From Pseudomonas sp. ADAK13 (GTDB lineage Bacteria; Pseudomonadota; Gammaproteobacteria; Pseudomonadales; Pseudomonadaceae), in the NCBI RefSeq assembly GCF_012935715.1, contig NZ_CP052860.1:3596001-3660000 (forward strand): a stretch of 64,000 nt of DNA. The letters are read 5' to 3'. The notes under the pieces were generated by a model that was given only the letters and a program-made list of their open reading frames with translations, searched no databases and was not told the origin of the DNA. Every line of letters begins with the position of its first letter. The stretch's first letter is position 1. The position numbers were made by a program, and so were the translations under genes. Below, one piece after another: positions 25,545 through 33,497 of this stretch.

Positions 25545-26416
25545 GTGCGCACCTCCAGCAGAAACCGTTCGGCCTGGCGCGCTTCGGCGTGCAGCACGCT
25601 GAACGCCGGCACCTGGTTGTCACGTTCGATCAGCGTGGCGACCGGCCCGGTGCGTGTGAGCACGTGCTGGTAGAGCTGCCATACCGCGTTGTCGATCGGG
25701 GCGCCATGATCATCAATCAGCAGACGATCACCCAGGCTGTCGGTGTCTTCGGCAAACCCTGCCAGATGAATTTCGCCCACGGCGTGCAACGGCAGGGCAT
25801 CGATGTACTTCAGCGGGTCTTGCTGATGGTTGATGCACGACACATACACATTGTTCACATCCAGCAACAGCCCGCAGCCGGTGCGGCGGATCACTTCGCT
25901 GATGAAGTCCGTCTCCTCCAGGGTGGAGCACTGGAACTGCAGGTACGTCGAAGGGTTCTCCAGCAGCATGGGGCGCTGCAGGCGGGTTTGCACCTGGTCG
26001 ATGTGTTCGCACACCCGCGTCAGGGTTTCATCGTCATACGCCAGCGGCAGCAAATCATTGAGAAACACCGGGCCGTGGCTGGACCAGGCCAGGTGTTCGG
26101 AAAAAGAGTGGGGTTGATAGCGTTCGATCAGCGTCGCGAGGCGCGCAAGGTGCTCGCTGTTCAGCGGACCTTCGCCGCCGATGGACAGGCCCACGCCGTG
26201 CAGTGACAGCGGGTACTGTTCGCGGATCAATCCCAGGTAGTGATGGAAAGGCCCGCCGGCCACCATGTAGTTTTCGGCGTGGACTTCAAAAAAACCGATG
26301 TCGGGGGAAGTCTCGAGCACTTCACTGAAGTGCTCGTTCTTGAGCCCCAGCCCGGCCCTACGTGGGAGGCCGGGCGCCTGAGCCTGGTGGATGGAGTGAG
26401 GGCATGGGAGCGTCAT
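25541..26416 (-). CDS. bufB: DUF692 multinuclear non-heme iron oxidase (BufB/MbnB-like)
   Basis: 291 residues, the family's usual size. A TIM-barrel iron enzyme that modifies cysteines of a precursor peptide. Metal-ligand blocks visible are [60 protein letters not shown] and LLIDDHGAP, in the order seen in MbnB, TglH and BufB. The related enzyme BufB1 converts bufferin cysteines to 5-thiooxazoles. It is 26 bases after the precursor gene and overlaps bufC, so substrate and enzymes are co-expressed. Confidence 0.92.
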   Translation of the reverse strand: MTLPCPHSIHQAQAPGLPRRAGLGLKNEHFSEVLETSPDIGFFEVHAENYMVAGGPFHHYLGLIREQYPLSLHGVGLSIGGEGPLNSEHLARLATLIERYQPHSFSEHLAWSSHGPVFLNDLLPLAYDDETLTRVCEHIDQVQTRLQRPMLLENPSTYLQFQCSTLEETDFISEVIRRTGCGLLLDVNNVYVSCINHQQDPLKYIDALPLHAVGEIHLAGFAEDTDSLGDRLLIDDHGAPIDNAVWQLYQHVLTRTGPVATLIERDNQVPAFSVLHAEARQAERFLLEVRT

Positions 26417-26442
26417 CGTCAGTACTCAGGCTGCGCGGGGGT

Positions 26443-26748
26443 TCAGGACTTGGCGGTGAAGGCCGCTTCCTGGCCGAAACCGGTTGGCGAGGTGGCGCTT
26501 GGGGTTTTCAGGCAGGTGCCGGCCGGGACCAGTTTCCAGGCGTTGGCTTGATCCTTGACTTTCGACGTGCCGGCGCAAGTGGTGCCAGCGCCTGCAGCGC
26601 AATCGTTCTTGCCGGCTTCAGCTACGCCGAAGCACTTCTGCATGTCATCGGCAGCGTGGGCGGTGGTGGTCAGGGCGGACAGGCTCAGGGCCGAACCCAG
26701 GGCCAGGACGAGGGTGGCGGCGGACAGCGAACGGGTTTTGGTAGTCAT
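26443..26748 (-). CDS. bufA1: BufA1-type bufferin precursor (DUF2282), periplasmic metallophore RiPP
   Basis: 101 residues. A long Sec signal peptide (1-32, ending TTAHA) is unusual for a RiPP but is the mark of bufferins. The mature part has exactly four cysteines (39, 50, 58, 79) in [21 protein letters not shown] and [10 protein letters not shown], matching DUF2282/BufA1 where two central cysteines are modified to thiooxazoles that bind copper. GGAG precedes the ATG. It is the first gene of bufA-bufB-bufC-doxX. Copper as the ligand follows from studied family members, not from this sequence. Confidence 0.92.
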   Translation of the reverse strand: MTTKTRSLSAATLVLALGSALSLSALTTTAHAADDMQKCFGVAEAGKNDCAAGAGTTCAGTSKVKDQANAWKLVPAGTCLKTPSATSPTGFGQEAAFTAKS

Positions 26749-26805
26749 GGTGTATCTCCAGCAGTGGGTTGAGTTGGCAAGCGTAGTTGCCTGCTTACAC
26801 CACTA

Positions 26806-26831
26806 GAGACAGGGGGAAGGGATTCGTTACA
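26806..26831 (-). promoter_or_regulatory. candidate ECF-sigma promoter of the bufferin operon
   Basis: On the minus strand TGTAACG (26825-26831) is followed 14 bases later by GTCTC (26806-26810). AAC-containing -35 and GTC-containing -10 elements are the general form of ECF sigma promoters, and bufferin/gig operons elsewhere are often ECF-controlled. No sigma gene is in the window. The spacing is slightly short, so this is tentative. Confidence 0.35.
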
Positions 26832-26868
26832 AACACGGCGAAATTAATTTCAGGTTTCGCAAAACAAG

Positions 26869-26955
26869 TGTGGGAGCTGGCTTGCCTGCGATGCTGACGC
26901 CTCGGTGTTTCAGAACCACCGAAGCGATGCTATCGCAGGCAAGCCAGCTCCCACA
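26869..26955. repeat. REPIN
   Basis: TGTGGGAGCTGGCTTGCCTG..AT at 26869-26892 is the exact reverse complement of 26932-26955, separated by 39 bases. It lies between the 3' end of livF and the bufferin promoter. Confidence 0.9.
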
Positions 26956-26965
26956 GAGGCCGGCG

Positions 26966-27667
26966 TTAACCGCCTAAATAAGCCTCACGCACTTTCGGAT
27001 CGGTCAGCAGTTGTTCGCCGCTGCCCTGCATCACCACCCGGCCGTTTTCCAGCACATAGGCGCGGTCGGCGATCTTCAGTGCCTGGTTGGCGTTCTGCTC
27101 CACCAGGAACACCGTTACACCGTCCTTGCGCAGCTGTTCGATGATGTCGAAGATCTGCTGGATGATGATCGGCGCCAGGCCCAGGGACGGTTCGTCCAGT
27201 AGCAGCAGCTTGGGCTTGCTCATCAGTGCACGGCCGATGGCGAGCATTTGCTGTTCGCCGCCGGACATGGTGCCGCCGCGCTGGCTGAAGCGTTCCTTGA
27301 GCCGAGGGAACAGGTGCAACACCTTGTCCATTTGCTCCTGGTAATCGCCCTTGTCGGTAAAGAACCCGCCCATGGCGAGGTTCTCCTCCACGGTCAGGCG
27401 GGCAAATACCCGACGGCCTTCCGGAACCACGGCAATGCTCTTGCGCATGATCTCGGAGGAGGCCTGCCCCACCAGTTCCTCACCCATGTAGCGGATGCTG
27501 CCGCTGTGAGCCTGGGGCGAACCGCACAGGGTCATCAGCAGCGTGGACTTGCCGGCACCGTTGGCGCCGATCAGGGTAACGATTTCGCCCTGGCGCACTT
27601 CGACGTTGACGCTGTGCAGCGCCTGGATCTTGCCGTAGAAAGTGGAAACGTTTTCGAATTGCAGCAT
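26966..27667 (-). CDS. livF: branched-chain amino acid ABC transporter ATPase LivF/BraG
   Basis: 233 residues, the same length as P. aeruginosa BraG. Energises uptake of Leu/Ile/Val (and alanine) as one of two nucleotide-binding subunits. Walker A GANGAGKST, signature MSGGEQQMLAIGRALM, Walker B LLLLDEPSLGLAP, H-loop region FLVEQNA. It is the last gene of the transporter operon, one base after livG. Confidence 0.95.
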   Translation of the reverse strand: MLQFENVSTFYGKIQALHSVNVEVRQGEIVTLIGANGAGKSTLLMTLCGSPQAHSGSIRYMGEELVGQASSEIMRKSIAVVPEGRRVFARLTVEENLAMGGFFTDKGDYQEQMDKVLHLFPRLKERFSQRGGTMSGGEQQMLAIGRALMSKPKLLLLDEPSLGLAPIIIQQIFDIIEQLRKDGVTVFLVEQNANQALKIADRAYVLENGRVVMQGSGEQLLTDPKVREAYLGG

Positions 27668-27668
27668 T

Positions 27669-28436
27669 TTACGCTTCCCCCAAATAGGCTTTGATCACGG
27701 CCGGGTTGTCGCGGATCTGCTCCGGCGTACCGTCAGCCAGTGGCGTGCCCTGGTTGATCACGACGATATGGTCGGAAATGCTCATGACCAGTTTCATGTC
27801 GTGTTCGATCAGCAGCACCGTGGCGTTGTTTTCTTCACGCAGCACACCGATCAGCGCCTTGAGGTCTTCGGTTTCCCGTGGGTTCAGGCCGGCGGCCGGT
27901 TCGTCGAGCATGAGGATCCGCGGGCGGGTCATCATGCAGCGGGCGATTTCCAGACGACGTTGCTGACCGTAGGCCAGGGTGCCGGCAGGGCGGTTGGCAA
28001 ACTCGGTGAGGTTGACCTTGTCCAGCCAGTATTCGGCGTATTCCATGGCCTCACGCTCGCTCTTGCGGAACGACGGGGTCTTGAACAGGCCGGCAAAGAA
28101 GTTGGTGTTCAGGTGACGATGCTGGGCGATCAACAGGTTCTCGACCGCCGTCATGTCCTTGAACAACCGCACGTTCTGGAAGGTTCGCACCACGCCCTTG
28201 CGGGCAATCTCGTGGCCGGCCAGGCCCTGGATCGGCTGGCCGTCCAGCAGGATGCTGCCACCGCTTGGCTTGTAGAAGCCGGTCAGGCAGTTGAACACCG
28301 TGGTCTTGCCGGCGCCGTTGGGGCCGATCAGCGCTACAACCTGTTTCTCTTTTACGGTCAGGGCCACGCCGTTGACCGCCAGCAAACCGCCGAAGCGCAT
28401 GCTCAAGTTTTCGACTTTCAGGATCTCGCGGCTCAT
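27669..28436 (-). CDS. livG: branched-chain amino acid ABC transporter ATPase LivG/BraF
   Basis: 255 residues, matching BraF in length. The second ATP-binding subunit of the transporter. Walker [10 protein letters not shown], the LivG-type insertion after [16 protein letters not shown], signature [16 protein letters not shown], Walker [14 protein letters not shown] and H-loop LLIEHDM. It overlaps livM by 4 bases (28433-28436). Confidence 0.95.
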   Translation of the reverse strand: MSREILKVENLSMRFGGLLAVNGVALTVKEKQVVALIGPNGAGKTTVFNCLTGFYKPSGGSILLDGQPIQGLAGHEIARKGVVRTFQNVRLFKDMTAVENLLIAQHRHLNTNFFAGLFKTPSFRKSEREAMEYAEYWLDKVNLTEFANRPAGTLAYGQQRRLEIARCMMTRPRILMLDEPAAGLNPRETEDLKALIGVLREENNATVLLIEHDMKLVMSISDHIVVINQGTPLADGTPEQIRDNPAVIKAYLGEA

Positions 28437-29686
28437 TTGCGCAGCTCCATGTGTGGACGTTGCATGGGCAGCAGGCCTTGAGGACGCCAGATCATCATCA
28501 GCACCATCATGGCGCCGAACATCAACATGCGGTATTCGCTGAACTCACGCATCATTTCCGGCAGCAGGATCATCACGATCGCCGCGAGGATCACGCCCAG
28601 CTGCGAGCCCATGCCACCCAGTACCACGATGGCGAGGATGATCGCCGACTCGATGAAGGTGAACGACTCGGGTGTCACCAGCCCCTGGCGCGCGGCAAAG
28701 AAGCTGCCGGCAAAACCGGCGAATGCGGCGCCGAGGGTGAAGGCCGAGAGCTTGATGATGGTCGGGTTCAGGCCCAGTGCGCGGCAGGCGATCTCATCTT
28801 CGCGCAACGCTTCCCACGCACGGCCGATCGGCATGCGCAGCAGGCGGTTGATCACGAACAGCGCGGCCAATGCCAGCAACAGCGCCACCAGGTACAGGAA
28901 CACCACCTTGCTGATGGGGTTGTAATCCAGCCCGAAGTACTCGTGGAAGGTTTGCATGCCTTCTGCGGCGGAACGATCGAACGACAGCCCGAAGAACGTC
29001 GGCTTGGGAATGTTGCTGATGCCGTTGGGGCCGCCGGTGATGTCCGTCAGGTTACGCAGGAACAGACGGATGATTTCACCGAAGCCCAGGGTCACGATCG
29101 CCAGGTAGTCGCCCCGTAGGCGCAACACCGGGAAGCCCAGCAGGAAGCCGAAGGTGGCCGCCGCCATACCCGCCAGTGGCAGGCATATCCAGAAGCTCCA
29201 GCCCAGGTAGTGCGACAGCAACGCATAGGTGTAGGCACCCACGGCGTAGAAGCCCACATAACCCAGGTCGAGCAGGCCAGCCAGGCCCACCACGATGTTC
29301 AGGCCCAGGCCCAGCAACACGTAGATCAGGATCAGCGTTGCGATATCCACCGCGCCACGGGACCCGAAGAACGGCCAGATCAGCGCGGCCACGATCAGGC
29401 CGATGATGATGTAGCGCTGGGTGCGCGGCAGGGTCAGGAACTGGCTGACCTTGGGCGATACCAGGGGGCCACGGTTGGACTTGAGGAGCGCACCGACCTG
29501 CTGGGTGAACAGCACGCGCAGGAACATCAGCACCGAGCACAGGGCAATGATGGTCAATGTCACCGGGCCGGTGCCATGCACTTCAAGGTTGATCCCGACA
29601 ATGCTCAGCTTGAGCCCGAGTACCGGAAAGGCCACGGCCCAGACCAGCAAGGCGCTGAAAAACGCCGATTTAAGATATCTGCTCAT
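28433..29686 (-). CDS. livM: high-affinity branched-chain amino acid permease LivM/BraE
   Basis: 417 residues, the same as BraE. Inner-membrane permease subunit with about ten helices. Conserved LivM blocks are [43 protein letters not shown] and the ATPase-contacting [19 protein letters not shown]. The extended N-terminal 100 residues with two extra hydrophobic segments are normal for the LivM subgroup. It overlaps both livH and livG by 4 bases. Confidence 0.95.
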   Translation of the reverse strand: MSRYLKSAFFSALLVWAVAFPVLGLKLSIVGINLEVHGTGPVTLTIIALCSVLMFLRVLFTQQVGALLKSNRGPLVSPKVSQFLTLPRTQRYIIIGLIVAALIWPFFGSRGAVDIATLILIYVLLGLGLNIVVGLAGLLDLGYVGFYAVGAYTYALLSHYLGWSFWICLPLAGMAAATFGFLLGFPVLRLRGDYLAIVTLGFGEIIRLFLRNLTDITGGPNGISNIPKPTFFGLSFDRSAAEGMQTFHEYFGLDYNPISKVVFLYLVALLLALAALFVINRLLRMPIGRAWEALREDEIACRALGLNPTIIKLSAFTLGAAFAGFAGSFFAARQGLVTPESFTFIESAIILAIVVLGGMGSQLGVILAAIVMILLPEMMREFSEYRMLMFGAMMVLMMIWRPQGLLPMQRPHMELRK

Positions 29687-30606
29687 ACTTTCTCAACCTC
29701 CGGACGGCCCAGAATGCCGGTCGGCCGGAACAACAGCACCAGAACCAATAGACCGAATGCCACCACGTCCTTGTACTGGTCGCCGAACACATCGGCGCCA
29801 AAGGCTTCAGCCACCCCCAGCACCAGCCCGCCGAGCATCGCGCCCGGAATGCTGCCGATGCCGCCCAATACCGCTGCGGTGAAGGCCTTGAGGCCCACCA
29901 GGAAGCCGGCGTTGGGGTTGATCACGCCATACTGCATGCTCAGCAACACGGCAGCGATGGCGGCCAGTGCGGCACCGATGACGAAGGTCAGGGCGATGAT
30001 GTTGTTGGTGTTGATGCCCAACAGGTTGGCCATCTTGATGTCTTCGGCGCAGGCCCGGCAGGCGCGCCCCAGACGGGAGCGGGAGATGAACAGGGTCAGG
30101 CCGAGCATCGCCACCAGGGTGACGACGAAGACCAGGATCTGCATGTAGGAAATCAGCACTTCTTGTGCGCCGCCTGGGCCGAAGGAGATGCTCCCCGGGA
30201 TCAGGTTGGGAATGGATTTGTCCTTGGAATCCTGGGACAGCAATACAGTGTTCTGCAGGAAAATCGACATGCCGATCGCGGAGATCAGCGGGATCAAGCG
30301 GTTGCTGCCACGCAAGGGGCGGTACGCAACGCGTTCGATACTGTAGCCATAGGCACTGGTTACGACGATGGACGCCAGGAACGCAGCGGTCATCAACAGC
30401 GGCAGGGAATGGATACCCAGCATGGCCAGCCCGGCAAGGGCGATGAAGGCCACGTAGGAACCAATCATGTACACCTCGCCATGGGCGAAGTTAATCATTC
30501 CAATGATGCCGTAAACCATTGTGTAGCCAATGGCTATCAAGGCATAGGTGCTGCCAACGGTCATCCCGTTAACCAGCGTTTGGAAAAAATGATAGATCTC
30601 AGGCAT
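29683..30606 (-). CDS. livH: high-affinity branched-chain amino acid permease LivH/BraD
   Basis: 307 residues, the same as BraD. Partner permease of LivM. Conserved stretches are [55 protein letters not shown] and [20 protein letters not shown]. It is the first gene of the livHMGF block and is separated from the binding-protein gene by 227 bases that include a terminator, so it is transcribed at a lower level or by read-through. Confidence 0.95.
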   Translation of the reverse strand: MPEIYHFFQTLVNGMTVGSTYALIAIGYTMVYGIIGMINFAHGEVYMIGSYVAFIALAGLAMLGIHSLPLLMTAAFLASIVVTSAYGYSIERVAYRPLRGSNRLIPLISAIGMSIFLQNTVLLSQDSKDKSIPNLIPGSISFGPGGAQEVLISYMQILVFVVTLVAMLGLTLFISRSRLGRACRACAEDIKMANLLGINTNNIIALTFVIGAALAAIAAVLLSMQYGVINPNAGFLVGLKAFTAAVLGGIGSIPGAMLGGLVLGVAEAFGADVFGDQYKDVVAFGLLVLVLLFRPTGILGRPEVEKV

Positions 30607-30788
30607 TACAGCGCTCCTAAAAACCCGATACGCATTTCACTGGTGGAGTCAATTTCCGGCCTGGTGCCCTGTTCTGTGATCAGGTTGCACGAAGCGTTTG
30701 CCAGCGAACCGCTGGTGACGGTTTTAAGATTTTCAGGTGAGCCAGCTCCCGGATCGCGGGTGTCAGGCCCATAAACCTCGTAAAACAA

Positions 30789-30812
30789 AGCCCACTGCTT
30801 GCACAGTGGGCT
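30789..30812 (-). terminator. terminator/attenuator between livK and livH
   Basis: AGCCCACTG / CAGTGGGCT stem 22 bases after the livK stop, followed on the minus strand by TTGTTTT. It would allow the binding protein to be made in excess over the membrane components. The remaining bases of the 30607-30833 gap show no ORF. Confidence 0.8.
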
Positions 30813-30833
30813 TGTTGACCAGTAACGCCTGGC

Positions 30834-31961
30834 TTACTGAGGGGAAACTTCGGTTTTTGGTTTGCCGAAGTGCCATTCGTAGACCACGAACTTGAAGTCC
30901 TTCAGGTCGCCCTTGGCGTCGAAGCTCAGGTCGCCGGTTGGGGTCTTGAAGGTACCGGCGTGGATGGCAGCAGCCACCTTGGCGGTGTCTTCGCTCTTCG
31001 CGGCAGCGATACCGCCGGCGATCACTTCAACAGCCGAGTAGGCCGGGAACACGAACGGACCGGTTGGGTCCTGCTTGTTCTTGGCGAACTCTTCAACGAT
31101 TGCCTTGTTGGCAGGATCGGTGTCGAACGACTTCGGCAGGGTAACCAGCAGGCCTTCGGAAGCGCCCTGGGCGATTTGCGAGATGGAGTCGTTGCCGACG
31201 CCTTCAGGGCCCATGAACTTGGCGTTCACGCCTTTTTCCTTGGCCTGGCGCAGGATCAGGCCCAGCTCTGGGTGGTAGCCGCCGTAGTAGACGAAGTCGA
31301 CGTTGGCTTGCTTGAGCTTCTGGATCAGCGAACCGAAGTCCTTGTCGCCAGCGTTGATGCCTTCGAAGAGGGCAACTTTCACGCCTTTCTTCTCGAGGGT
31401 CTGTTTAACGGCGGTGGCGATGCCTTCACCGTATTGCTGTTTGTCGTGGATAACGGCAACGACTTTCGGCTTCACGTGGTCGGCGATGTAGTTGCCGGCG
31501 GCTGGGCCCTGGGCGCTGTCCAGGCCGATGGTACGGAAGACCAGCTTGTAGCCACGGGAAGTGATTTCCGGGCTGGTAGCCGCCGGGGTGATCATGATCA
31601 CGCCTTCGTCTTCGTAGATGTCGGAGGCTGGCTGAGTGGAGCTGGAGCAGAGGTGACCGACCACGAACTTGACGCCGTCGTTGACCACTTTGTTGGCTAC
31701 GGCCACGGCTTGTTTTGGATCGCAAGCGTCGTCGTATTCTTTGGCTTCAAGCATTTTGCCATCGACGCCGCCCTTGGCGTTGATGTCGGCGATGGCCTGC
31801 TTGGCGCCCATGAACTGCATGTCGCCGTACTGGGTCACAGGGCCGGTTTTAGGGCCGGCAATACCGATCTTGATGGTGTCAGCTGCGAACGAATGGCTGG
31901 CAACCCCGGCCAGGACCATAGCGGCAAACAGTTTGGAAATCTGCTTAGTAGCCTTATTCAT
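30834..31961 (-). CDS. livK: branched-chain amino acid periplasmic binding protein LivK/BraC
   Basis: 375 residues (BraC is about 373). Signal peptide 1-26 (VASHSFA). The mature part begins ADTIKIGIAGPKTGPVTQYGD, the typical type I periplasmic-binding start, with VVGHLCSSSTQPASDIYEDEG and FVFPAYSAVEVIAGGI further on. It delivers Leu/Ile/Val to LivHM. It is separated from livH by a terminator. The upstream region 31962-32300 contains a perfect 16-base palindrome. Confidence 0.95.
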   Translation of the reverse strand: MNKATKQISKLFAAMVLAGVASHSFAADTIKIGIAGPKTGPVTQYGDMQFMGAKQAIADINAKGGVDGKMLEAKEYDDACDPKQAVAVANKVVNDGVKFVVGHLCSSSTQPASDIYEDEGVIMITPAATSPEITSRGYKLVFRTIGLDSAQGPAAGNYIADHVKPKVVAVIHDKQQYGEGIATAVKQTLEKKGVKVALFEGINAGDKDFGSLIQKLKQANVDFVYYGGYHPELGLILRQAKEKGVNAKFMGPEGVGNDSISQIAQGASEGLLVTLPKSFDTDPANKAIVEEFAKNKQDPTGPFVFPAYSAVEVIAGGIAAAKSEDTAKVAAAIHAGTFKTPTGDLSFDAKGDLKDFKFVVYEWHFGKPKTEVSPQ

Positions 31962-32300
31962 AGTGCTCCACTCTTACTGTTGTATTTTTTATAGTTCTAG
32001 CGGCCTTGTGAGCTGCAGAACCGGATCAGATATCTCGGATATCCCCCGGCAGCGGCCTGGCAACTGTACCGGTACAGTGTAGAGCGCCGGTTGATCGCTT
32101 GAAAAGCTGGCTGCTGGGGGCAAAACCCGGGTATGTCGCTTAAATGAAAGAAAAAGACAGAATTGCGGCGGGGTGATGCCAGAGTTTCGGGCAATCCTTG
32201 GCTTTCCTGACACTTTCGTTCGGTGCCTCATTTGCAACTGGGTTTTTCTGCCTGCCGCTCGACGTTATGATTGCGCCGATTTTTCTTCAGGTGAACTCCC
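31962..32300. promoter_or_regulatory. 339-base divergent promoter region (livK / DUF2288) with a 16-base palindrome at 32063-32078
   Basis: ACTGTACC followed by GGTACAGT is a perfect palindrome about 100 bases upstream of livK. GATATC occurs twice at about 32030-32042. The symmetry suggests a dimeric regulator, for example of the GntR/MocR type, but I cannot name it. AGGTGA precedes the DUF2288 start. No ORF lies in this stretch. Confidence 0.5.
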
Positions 32301-32603
32301 ATGACGCAAGAACCTAGCACCCTCTATGCCAAGCTGCTTGGTGAAACCGCCGAAATTTCCTGGAAGGAGCTTGAGCCGTTCTTTGCCAAGGGTGCCCTAT
32401 TGTGGGTCGACGCCGGGCTGGATTTGATCGAGGCCGCCGAGGGTATGGCTGAGGACAACCGTGAGAAAGTCGCTGCCTGGCTGGCTGCGGGGAGTCTGGG
32501 CGAGGTGTCTGCGACGCGGGCATTGGACCTGGTTGAGCGGGATCCGAGCTTGTGGGCGGTGGTGGTTTCGCCGTGGATTCTGATCCAGGAAAGGGCGGGG
32601 TAA
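32301..32603 (+). CDS. DUF2288 family protein
   Basis: 100 residues, soluble and mostly helical. The family blocks are LYAKLLGETAEISWKELEPF, FAKGALLWVDAGLDLIEAA and the C-terminal DPSLWAVVVSPWILIQER. The function is unknown. A single gene with AGGTGA upstream, followed by 175 bases with no features and then the large inverted repeat. Confidence 0.85.
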   Translation: MTQEPSTLYAKLLGETAEISWKELEPFFAKGALLWVDAGLDLIEAAEGMAEDNREKVAAWLAAGSLGEVSATRALDLVERDPSLWAVVVSPWILIQERAG

Positions 32604-32778
32604 GAAATGTCTGCGCGAAAATGGTGCGTGATTTTTCTGAGTTTAAGTGTGTAGCGGGGTAACCGCATTTGCGGTGATGGCACGTTGCCGTAGAGAAAGG
32701 TCACAGGCGGGGGTTACGTGCGCGTCATGGGAACAGTTTTGTTTGCGCCGGAATGCGGTGGGAATTGTTTCTTCGTGT

Positions 32779-33478
32779 GTGTACATATCCGTTATTCAGG
32801 TAACGGCTACTTATGGTTTCGCTCTTACAGCGAGTCACTTTGGAAAAGCCCCAAAGTAACCAAAGGGCTCTGCCCCGCCTGTCGGCACCTCGCCTAGGCT
32901 CGGTGTTCCCTCACTCCGGCATTGCTCCGCGGGCCGCCGCGACGGGGCGTCCCTGCCCCGTCGCGGCTAAACCGGCGTCCTGCCGGTTTACCCGCTCCTC
33001 AATCCCTGCGTTCGGCCTCGGGCTTATTGGGGCAGTCAGATCAAGATCAAAAGCCAGAGCACAGCGGCCTACAGGCCGGCTTGAGTGGTAGAAGCCAGCT
33101 CCCACATTTAACTGTGCCCGCTCTGGCTTTAGATTTTGATTTTGCCTTTGCTTCACACCACTCAAGCCGGCCTGTAGGCCGCTGTGCTGTTGATCTGCTG
33201 TTGATCTTGATCTTAGGCGCCCCGTTAAACCACGCTGGCCGAACGCAGGTAGTACGGAGCGGGTAAACCGGCAGGACGCCGGTTTAGCCGCGACGGGGCA
33301 GGGACGCCCCGTCGCGGCGGCCCGCGGAGTAGTACCGGAGAGAGGGCACACCGAGCCTAGGCGAGGTGCCGAGTGGTGGGGCAAGAGCCTTTTGGTTACT
33401 TTTGGGCTCTTTTCAAAAGTGACCCGCTGTAAGAGCGGAACCCATCGAAGCCATCACCCAAATAACGGATATACACCC
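32779..33478. repeat. large inverted repeat, copy 1
   Basis: About 310-330 base arms (about 32779-33090 and 33150-33478) are imperfect reverse complements around a 60-base centre. Outer ends read ACATATCCGTTATT and AATAACGGATATA. Each arm holds smaller perfect hairpins, for example GACGGGGC-GTCCCT-GCCCCGTC and AAACCGGC-GTCCT-GCCGGTTT. No transposase-like ORF is inside; the ORFs it contains are low-complexity artefacts. A second copy is at 46611-47433. It resembles the dispersed large repeats described for P. fluorescens genomes. Confidence 0.85.
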
Positions 33479-33497
33479 CACCCCAGCAACAACAAGC

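Noticed and set aside
32779..33478. Large inverted repeat as an insertion sequence
   Set aside because: No transposase frame lies within or next to either copy.
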